A DNA stretch of 11,344 nucleotides, from NCBI GenBank assembly GCA_937900465.1, contig CALCEJ010000027.1, positions 1 through 11,344 on the forward strand, in the 5' to 3' direction. Both the position numbers and the translations under genes were made by a program. Below are positions 1 to 5,237 of the stretch, piece by piece (within the stretch, counting starts at the first letter, position 1; the number at the start of each line of letters is the position of its first letter). The stretch comes from an uncultured Bacteroidales bacterium. GTDB taxonomy: Bacteria > Bacteroidota > Bacteroidia > Bacteroidales > UBA932. A model generated the notes under the pieces. It had not been told where the DNA came from and ran no database searches. It saw only the letters and a program-made list of their open reading frames with translations.

Positions 1-684
1 TATCGAGAGATTCTTCGTGGAAAACCCTCCCGTTGCACATACACTGAATGCGTGATTGACGGCATCGAAAAGGGACATTCCCGCGGCCCAGTAGCTGAGG
101 AAGGCGAGGATGCAGATTCCGATGTACACGTATGCGAAGATATAGACTGTCTTGTTAGCCCTGGAGCTGTAGTCGTCACGGGAGAGGGACGAGAGTTCCA
201 TATTGGTAAGGCGAAGACGGATAGGAGAAGAGTTCGGAATGATAAGGAGGAGGAAAACGACAACCCCGAGGCCGCCGATAAAGTGGGTCGAAGACCTCCA
301 GAAAAGAAGACTCTTAGGGAGTGCCTCAACATCTTCGAGGATGGAAGCCCCGGTAGTCGTGAAGCCGGAAACGCTTTCAAACCAGGCGTTTATGACCGTA
401 AACGGACCGCCCCACATTATGTACGGCAGCGCGCCGAAGATAAACGACAGCAGCCAGGACAGGAAAATGATCATAAACCCGTCCTTAAGGGATACGGACC
501 GCGTCTTCCGGACAAAGATGAAGGGGAAGATACCAACGATGAAAGTAAGCGCGAAACTGATTGAAAGGGGCGTAAGGCCGCTGTCATTCCCGTTTCCGAT
601 GGAGATGAATACGGCAATGAGCATAAAGAGCGCACTCACAAGGAGTGCGATCCCTACGTTTCGCGATATGACCTTCCAGTTCAT
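1..684 (-). CDS. trkH: TrkH-family potassium uptake protein, N-terminal part (runs off left edge)
   Basis: Membrane subunit of the Trk/Ktr potassium transport system, which moves K+ across the inner membrane with a cytoplasmic TrkA-type gating partner. The 228 visible residues are strongly hydrophobic, with helices near residues 8-29, 41-58, 70-92, 135-150 and 180-202. Two of the four expected pore loops are visible: FTTTGAS at residues 108-114 and CATGGFST at 216-223. Between them is FWRSSTHFIGGLGVVVF (residues 128-144), a family hallmark after the first filter. Complete TrkH proteins are about 480-500 residues, so roughly half is missing beyond the window. The ATG lies in an ATGA overlap with the stop codon of the upstream HAMP gene, so the two are probably translationally coupled. 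trkA is not in view. The family call rests on the filter motifs and is firm; the transported ion is assigned from the family. Confidence 0.95.
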   Translation of the reverse strand, partial: MNWKVISRNVGIALLVSALFMLIAVFISIGNGNDSGLTPLSISFALTFIVGIFPFIFVRKTRSVSLKDGFMIIFLSWLLSFIFGALPYIMWGGPFTVINAWFESVSGFTTTGASILEDVEALPKSLLFWRSSTHFIGGLGVVVFLLLIIPNSSPIRLRLTNMELSSLSRDDYSSRANKTVYIFAYVYIGICILAFLSYWAAGMSLFDAVNHAFSVCATGGFSTKNLSI

Positions 685-1379
685 TCCTGAGTCCTTTCCT
701 TCAGGGCCTTGATGCGGCGGCGGAGCTGGCGGTCTTCCTCCGTAATTTCCTGGATTCCGGAGTTTAGTTTTGCAAGTTCGTCGTCGCCGTCGAACTCATA
801 TGTGTATTTTTTTCCTACGGAGAGGTAATTGTCAAGTCCCTCCGCCATCTTGTTCAGGGGGTTCACATAATACGTGATTATGTAGAACATAAGCATAAAC
901 ACGAGAAGGATTCCGACGGCAACGGACACAACACCGGGAATGATGCTCCGGTAAAACCCCGCCTGGAAGTTCTCGGAGTTCTCCTGGAGCTCGCCGTGAA
1001 GTCCTGCGCTGAGTTTCTCGATATCAGTCCTCAGCCGTGTAAAGACCGGCTGGAGGCGTTCGAAGTACCACGCCCTTGAGTCAGTAAAGTCGCTAAGGAT
1101 GACATCCTCCATCTCAAGGGAGGTAAGCATATAGGCAGAATAGCTGTAAAGAACGGAATCCACCAGCGGCATAAGGTTCTGCGAGGTAAAGGAACCTGAG
1201 AGGGAGTCGCAGTAGAAGACGAACTTCTGCTGGTCGAAATCCGGAAGGGCTGTGAGGGATTCATCCCCGATGACGGTCAGGATCTGGAGGTTGTAATTGT
1301 CAACGGCGTCAGCAAGGGATTGGGCTACCTTGATGCTGTTGGTGTCATCCGCGATAAGGTCAGACAGGTAGTTTGACAT
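681..1379 (-). CDS. Single-TM HAMP-domain protein without an output domain, coupled to trkH
   Basis: Encodes 232 residues from the ATG at 1379; an in-frame TTG at 1385 is an alternative start. Residues 1-145 are mostly helical with no signal peptide and resemble the extracytoplasmic helical bundle of two-TM sensors. One transmembrane helix spans about 146-169. A HAMP-like segment follows at about 171-220: an initial Pro (VNPLNKM), then the DDELAKLNSGIQEI block matching the DE-L-x-x-x-N part of HAMP. The protein ends a few residues later in a charged coil (RRRIKALKERTQE), so there is no kinase, cyclase or methyl-accepting domain. It overlaps trkH by four bases (ATGA), which suggests that it acts with the transporter, but that is inference. 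An in-frame TAA about 24 bases before the TTG rules out a longer N-terminus. A periplasmic-type domain with no preceding TM segment is odd and suggests 5' truncation. No specific family name is claimed. Confidence 0.75.
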   Translation of the reverse strand: MSNYLSDLIADDTNSIKVAQSLADAVDNYNLQILTVIGDESLTALPDFDQQKFVFYCDSLSGSFTSQNLMPLVDSVLYSYSAYMLTSLEMEDVILSDFTDSRAWYFERLQPVFTRLRTDIEKLSAGLHGELQENSENFQAGFYRSIIPGVVSVAVGILLVFMLMFYIITYYVNPLNKMAEGLDNYLSVGKKYTYEFDGDDELAKLNSGIQEITEEDRQLRRRIKALKERTQE

Positions 1380-1382
1380 ACT

Positions 1383-1413
1383 CAAATATAGAGTATTTTT
1401 TTCTTATTTTCAA
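1383..1413 (-). promoter_or_regulatory. Putative Bacteroidota promoter for the HAMP-trkH pair
   Basis: On the minus strand TTG (1413-1411), a 20-base spacer and TATATTTG (1390-1383) fit the Bacteroidota primary sigma pattern TTTG - N19-21 - TAnnTTTG, although only the TTG core of the -33 element is present. The box ends only three bases before the ATG at 1379, so transcription would begin at or just inside the start codon. A leaderless mRNA is the simplest reading. Confidence 0.55.
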
Positions 1414-1429
1414 TTTTAAAAATTTTTAC

Positions 1430-1437
1430 TATATTTG
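1430..1437 (+). promoter_or_regulatory. Putative -7 promoter box for the ROK regulator
   Basis: TATATTTG matches the Bacteroidota TAnnTTTG box and lies 24 bases before the ROK ATG at 1462. The implied 5' leader is about 18 bases. A good -33 element is not visible; only a T-run (about 1407-1410) sits at the right distance. The promoter may therefore be weak or need an activator. Confidence 0.5.
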
Positions 1438-1461
1438 CGTGGAATCCTAAAATTTGAAAAG

Positions 1462-2667
1462 ATGAGAAACACTTTTCTTGGAAAAAGAGATAATAAGAAT
1501 TCAATTCTGAAAAAAACTATTCTCAAACTCTGCATAGGAGCGAAAGAGATATCAATATCAATGCTTTCGGATGCTCTGTCAACGAGTATCCCTACTGTCA
1601 CAAAACTTGTCGGCGAGCTTATCGACGAGGGGTTTATGATAGACCTTGGGAAACACGGGACTTCCGGCGGCCGCCGCCCCAGCCTTTATGGGCTCAATCC
1701 TGAGGCGGGATATTTCATCGGTGTTGACATCAGGCACTCTCACGCCTGCGTCGCCGTGACGGACTTCACCGGTTCCAACATCAAGTTCCAGGACAACATC
1801 CCCTTCAAGATGGAACCAACGGAGGAAAAGGTCCACGAAATCAGCGTCGAGATACGCGATTTCTGCGCAAACAGGGACCTTGACTGGAACAAGGTGCTTG
1901 GGATGGGAATCAGCGTCCCCGGCCGTGTTAACCCGGATACCGGATATTCCAACATCTACTCTTTTGATTCCGACAGGCCCATCAACAGGATTCTCTCGGA
2001 TGATCTCGAAATTCCGGTCGTCATCGAAAACGACTCTCGCGCGATGAGCTACGGGGAGTATATCGCCGGCGATGTGGACGGAAAGAAGAATGTGATCGTC
2101 GTGAATATCAGCTGGGGTCTTGGAATGGGCCTCGTCCTGAATGGGCAATTATATTACGGCGCATCGGGTTTCTCCGGCGAGATCGGGCACTTCCCTCTGC
2201 TTGACAACGGCATAATATGCCGCTGCGGTAAGGTAGGATGCCTCGAGACGGGGGCTTCCGGCTCCGCGCTTACGAGGATGGTTACGGATCAGCTCCGAAG
2301 CGGAAGGGCCTCTTCCCTTACGCCGGAATTCCGCCAGAGCGGAAAAGTTGACTTCAACGATATCCTCCGCGCCATCGCGGACGAGGATATGCTTTGCATT
2401 GAGGCTGTTGAGTCCATAGGAGAAACCCTCGGTCGCGGCCTTGCGGGCCTTATCAATGTATTCAATCCGGAAGTCGTAGTCATAGCGGGAAATCTCGCCA
2501 CCGTTGGCGGCGATTACCTTATGCTTCCAATCCATTCAGCTATCCGCCGTTACGCGCAGAACATCGCGATAGGCGACACAAAAATCCAGTTCACGAGCCT
2601 CGGAAACCTCGCCGCCCCTACCGGAGTGGCCCTTCTGTGCCGCTCCCGCCTCCTCCAGGTGCTCTAG
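1462..2667 (+). CDS. ROK-family transcriptional regulator (NagC/Mlc/XylR type)
   Basis: A 401-residue protein with an N-terminal winged helix-turn-helix (about residues 28-76; helices around EISISMLSDAL and SIPTVTKLVGELIDEG, wing around TSGGRRPSLY) and a C-terminal ROK sugar-kinase-like domain. The ROK zinc motif is intact: His243, Cys253, Cys255 and Cys260 in the GH-x9-CxCGxxGCLE block. The END triad containing the usual catalytic Asp (Asp191) is kept. The first phosphate-binding motif, normally DxGxT, reads GVDIRHSHACVAV (residues 87-99), and the second has GLGMG. ATP-dependent kinase activity is therefore doubtful and a sugar-responsive DNA-binding role is more likely. The ATG at 1462 is preferred over a TTG at 1435, which overlaps the promoter box. 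It is divergent from the HAMP-trkH pair and convergent with the polysaccharide operon. The effector is unknown. Confidence 0.9.
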   Translation: MRNTFLGKRDNKNSILKKTILKLCIGAKEISISMLSDALSTSIPTVTKLVGELIDEGFMIDLGKHGTSGGRRPSLYGLNPEAGYFIGVDIRHSHACVAVTDFTGSNIKFQDNIPFKMEPTEEKVHEISVEIRDFCANRDLDWNKVLGMGISVPGRVNPDTGYSNIYSFDSDRPINRILSDDLEIPVVIENDSRAMSYGEYIAGDVDGKKNVIVVNISWGLGMGLVLNGQLYYGASGFSGEIGHFPLLDNGIICRCGKVGCLETGASGSALTRMVTDQLRSGRASSLTPEFRQSGKVDFNDILRAIADEDMLCIEAVESIGETLGRGLAGLINVFNPEVVVIAGNLATVGGDYLMLPIHSAIRRYAQNIAIGDTKIQFTSLGNLAAPTGVALLCRSRLLQVL

Positions 2668-3122
2668 CGGCGGATGTAATTTGAGATGGGCACACCCACT
2701 TTACGGACAACCTCTGTTGAGCCGTTCTCGTGGGTCATAGTACAGGTTACATCCACTGTATATTCAGAGGCGTTGAAAAATAACGCCGCTTTTATTACGG
2801 TCCATACGGTAATACCGTTTGCAAGGGAAACCGTACCGGTAAGGGGGTACGCTTTCGATCCCCTTTGGAAAGATACATCGCTGCAGGTACCGTTGATGAA
2901 TGGAACTCCGTTACGGTAAGCGACGGCCTTGATATCCTTGACCTTACGGGCTTCGCCTGTATTGGAGACAGTAAGAGTAACCTTGCCGGAAACGCTCCTG
3001 AGAGAATTGGGATAAACGGAATCGAAGCTGTATTTTTCCACTTTGAGTCCGGAGAAATGCTGGGCATTGGCGGAGAAAACGGCAAGGATAACGATTACAA
3101 AGCTAACGAGTATCTTTTTCAT
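2664..3122 (-). CDS. Small secreted beta-sandwich-like protein (LEA14/WHy-like?) ending the polysaccharide operon
   Basis: A 152-residue protein with a clear Sec signal peptide (MKK start, hydrophobic core ILVSFVIVILAVFSANA, likely cleavage after Ala20), giving a mature protein of about 132 residues. There is no lipobox, so it is probably periplasmic or released. The mature part is rich in beta-type alternation (SGKVTLTVSNTG, KDIKAVAYRNGVPFINGTC, YTVDVTCTMTHENGS) and has two cysteines that could pair. The pattern resembles LEA type 2/WHy-like immunoglobulin folds, but this is judged by eye and no family is asserted. The ATG overlaps the rfbC stop in an ATGA junction, so it is translated with the sugar-biosynthesis genes. 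Its stop overlaps the stop of the convergent ROK gene by four bases (CTAG). Its function is unknown; a role in the surface-polysaccharide pathway is inferred from position only. Confidence 0.8.
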   Translation of the reverse strand: MKKILVSFVIVILAVFSANAQHFSGLKVEKYSFDSVYPNSLRSVSGKVTLTVSNTGEARKVKDIKAVAYRNGVPFINGTCSDVSFQRGSKAYPLTGTVSLANGITVWTVIKAALFFNASEYTVDVTCTMTHENGSTEVVRKVGVPISNYIRR

Positions 3123-3664
3123 ATTTCTATGTCTTTAAGGCGGGGGTGATTACGGTCCTTGGAGGATAGGATTGTTTCGTCCGGAGGGAGTTTCCAGTCA
3201 ATTGCAAGGTCCGGGTCATCCCAGGCTATAGCGCCCTCGGAAGAGGGGTCGTAGAAGTTGTCGCACTTGTATTGGAACACGGCTTCGTCCGAAAGGACGC
3301 TGAACCCGTGGGCGAAGCCCCGGGGAATAAAAACCTGGAGGTGATTCTCGCCGGAGAGTTCAATTGCGACGTGTTTTCCGAAGGTCGCGGAGCCGGAACG
3401 GATATCGACGGCGACATCGAGGACGCGGCCCCTGATAACACGGACGAGCTTAGCCTGGGCCGAATCCCCCTTCTGGAAGTGAAGACCGCGGACGACTCCC
3501 CGCGTGGAGCGGCTCTCGTTGTCCTGGACAAAAACGACGTCAAGTCCCGTTTCACGGGAAAAATCGCGGGCGTTGAAGACCTCGGAGAAATATCCCCTCG
3601 AGTCCTCGTGGACGGACGGTCTTATGATAAGAAGCCCGTCTATTTCTGTCCTTATTACTTCCAT
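3119..3664 (-). CDS. rfbC: dTDP-4-dehydrorhamnose 3,5-epimerase
   Basis: A cytoplasmic cupin-fold enzyme (RmlC) that epimerizes C3 and C5 of dTDP-4-keto-6-deoxy-glucose, the third step to dTDP-L-rhamnose. Its 181 residues are the usual family length. Visible motifs are DSRGYFSE (21-28), VVRGLHFQ with the catalytic His62, Lys72 in the QAKLVRV strand, IPRGFAHGF with His119, the tyrosine pair Tyr132/Tyr138 in the QYKCDNFYDP block, and the terminal LSSKDRNHP motif (167-174). No key residue is missing, so it should be active. The gene begins inside the end of rfbD (10-base overlap) and ends in an ATGA overlap with the small secreted protein. Some relatives make other dTDP-deoxysugars, but rhamnose is the default given the rfbD neighbour. 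Confidence 0.96.
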   Translation of the reverse strand: MEVIRTEIDGLLIIRPSVHEDSRGYFSEVFNARDFSRETGLDVVFVQDNESRSTRGVVRGLHFQKGDSAQAKLVRVIRGRVLDVAVDIRSGSATFGKHVAIELSGENHLQVFIPRGFAHGFSVLSDEAVFQYKCDNFYDPSSEGAIAWDDPDLAIDWKLPPDETILSSKDRNHPRLKDIEI

Positions 3665-4536
3665 TCTTTACGTTTTATACAATCCAAAAGGGCGTCGTGC
3701 CAGTGAGGTATAGTAACACCGAAGGTGGATTTTACAAGGGATTTGTCAAGGACGGAGGACAAGGGTCTCGTTACCTTCGAGGGGTATTCGGATGAGAGGC
3801 AAGGACGGATGTCGCAGGTATTTCCAATCGCGTCGCGGATAGCGCAGGCAAAATCGTACCACGAACATACGCCTTCATTTGTATAATGGTATGTCCCAAC
3901 CTTGTCCAACTCCCCACGACGGATGATATCGGCAATGAAGCGGGCAAGGTCCCTCGCATACGTAGGCGAGCCAATCTGGTCTGATACGACACTGAGGCTC
4001 TGGCGGCCCCTTGTCAGTTCCGCCATTGTCTTTACAAAATTCTTCCCGAAGGGAGAGAACATCCAGGAGGTCCTTATTATGATGCTTTCACAGCCGCTTT
4101 CGCGGATTGCCTGTTCGCCAAGGAGCTTTGTCGCCCCATAGGCTCCAAGCGGCTCCGGGGGCCAGTCCTCGCGGGCCGGCATCGCAAGGCGGCCGGAGAA
4201 AACATAGTCCGTAGAGATATGAATAAGGGTAATCCTCCTTTTGACGCACTCCGTAGCAAGGATCCGCGGGGCTACGTGATTCAGAAGGTCAGCCATAACC
4301 TGGTCCGTCTCCGCCTTCTCGACATCCGTGTATGCGGCGCAGTTGATGACAAGGTCTATCTTCTCCGAGTCAAAGACAAGGGAGACGGCATCGGGATTCG
4401 TGATATCCAGGTAAAGGGTTTCTTCGCCCCGGAGGCTTGTCACGTCGGAGAAAATGAACCGGTTCCCGCCGCCGGGGGCGACGAGTCTCAGTTCCCGGCC
4501 CAGCTGGCCGTTTGCTCCGGTGACTAGTATATTCAT
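3655..4536 (-). CDS. rfbD: dTDP-4-dehydrorhamnose reductase
   Basis: A short-chain dehydrogenase-type enzyme (RmlD) that reduces the 4-keto group with NAD(P)H in the final step to dTDP-L-rhamnose. Its 293 residues match the family length. Motifs seen: the Rossmann GANGQLG at 7-13, AAYTDVEKAE at 67-76, STDYVFSG at 108-115, the catalytic YGATK (Tyr133, Lys137), RTSWMF at 155-160, DQIGSPT at 186-192, and the substrate-binding RPLSSVLDKS region at 257-266. Its start overlaps the phosphatase stop by four bases and its end overlaps rfbC by ten. rfbA and rfbB, which are needed for the first two steps, are not in this window and must lie elsewhere. A related reductase for dTDP-6-deoxy-L-talose is a less likely alternative. 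Confidence 0.95.
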   Translation of the reverse strand: MNILVTGANGQLGRELRLVAPGGGNRFIFSDVTSLRGEETLYLDITNPDAVSLVFDSEKIDLVINCAAYTDVEKAETDQVMADLLNHVAPRILATECVKRRITLIHISTDYVFSGRLAMPAREDWPPEPLGAYGATKLLGEQAIRESGCESIIIRTSWMFSPFGKNFVKTMAELTRGRQSLSVVSDQIGSPTYARDLARFIADIIRRGELDKVGTYHYTNEGVCSWYDFACAIRDAIGNTCDIRPCLSSEYPSKVTRPLSSVLDKSLVKSTFGVTIPHWHDALLDCIKRKEWK

Positions 4537-5237
4537 TGTTCCATAAGGGGCCTTAGCTGCCTCATCTGCTTGGGGCTAAGTTCTTTTGCATTGTATTGAT
4601 GCCTGATAACCCGGAAGCGGTGACAGTCAGAGCCGGTCATACATATCCATCCCTTGTCAAGGAGATACTTCGCCCTTGCCTGGACCGTTTTTCCGTAATA
4701 GCCGGCTATTGAGGGAAGGTTCATCTGGAGCTTTACCCCCATCTCGTGCAGTTTCCTGTAGTCTGTCGAGTCCATATAGCGGTAACGTTCCGGATGGGCC
4801 AGGAGCGGGGTGATATCCGCGGACATCATCTCGAAGAGCACGTCCCAGAAATTAACCGGAGGCGCAACCGTGGAAGTTTCGACGAGGATCGTATTTTCCC
4901 CGTGCCAGAGGATATCCCTCGCGCGGAACCTCTCTTCAAACAGCGTGTCCATCATATATTCCGCCGCAAGGTGGAATTTGATGGGCCCGTTGTATACAGC
5001 CTTAAGCTCCTCGAAGCGGGCTTTGAGCCCTTCCGTAGTGTTAGGGACGTCCTCCATTATGTGAGGGGTGAGCCACAGCTCGCTGAGGCCCTGCTCCTCC
5101 AGCCAGGACAGTATGGCGAGGGACTCCTCCCGGGTCCGGACACCGTCGTCAACTCCGTAAAGGATGTGACTGTGATTGTCCGTCGCCCCGTGAAGGAGTC
5201 CCCCCTCGAGTACTGACTTTCTAAACAGTTTAAGCAT
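4533..5237 (-). CDS. CpsB/CapC-family PHP-domain tyrosine-protein phosphatase
   Basis: A 234-residue manganese-dependent phosphatase of the PHP superfamily. Family members dephosphorylate the tyrosine tail of the partner capsule kinase and so control polymer length or output. Metal-ligand motifs are all present: DNHSHILYGVDDG (residues 20-32, with Asp20, His22, His24), LTPHIM with His59, AAEYMM with Glu93, LVET with Glu120, LAHPERY with His148, and GSDCH with Asp204 and His206. There is no signal peptide, so the protein is cytoplasmic. It begins within the last eight bases of the kinase gene and overlaps rfbD by four, giving a kinase-phosphatase pair in one transcription unit. This is the arrangement of Gram-positive cpsB/cpsD; the enzyme is not the small LMW-type Wzb of Proteobacteria. 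The family call is firm; the substrate is inferred from the neighbour. Confidence 0.93.
   Translation of the reverse strand: MLKLFRKSVLEGGLLHGATDNHSHILYGVDDGVRTREESLAILSWLEEQGLSELWLTPHIMEDVPNTTEGLKARFEELKAVYNGPIKFHLAAEYMMDTLFEERFRARDILWHGENTILVETSTVAPPVNFWDVLFEMMSADITPLLAHPERYRYMDSTDYRKLHEMGVKLQMNLPSIAGYYGKTVQARAKYLLDKGWICMTGSDCHRFRVIRHQYNAKELSPKQMRQLRPLMEQ

Larger units (their letters stand above)
1383..1437. repeat. 9-base inverted repeat linking two divergent promoters
   Basis: CAAATATAG at 1383-1391 is repeated as its exact reverse complement CTATATTTG at 1429-1437. Each arm contains one of the two divergent -7 boxes. The 37-base gap is AT-rich, in contrast to the GC-richer coding sequence around it. 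The arms may simply be two similar promoter boxes, or they may also serve as an operator for the adjacent ROK regulator. Confidence 0.6.

Noticed and set aside
52..712. Two overlapping plus-strand frames at the left end
   Set aside because: The minus strand encodes TrkH with two selectivity-filter motifs over the same bases; the plus frames are highly charged and featureless.
1412..1428. A/T-rich palindrome-like stretch (AATTTTAAAAATTTTT)
   Set aside because: Such symmetry is expected by chance in an AT-only tract; only the 9-base promoter-box repeat was kept.
1579..2148. 189-codon minus-strand frame opposite the ROK gene
   Set aside because: The ROK reading has intact HTH and zinc motifs; the opposite frame has none and is a codon-bias shadow.
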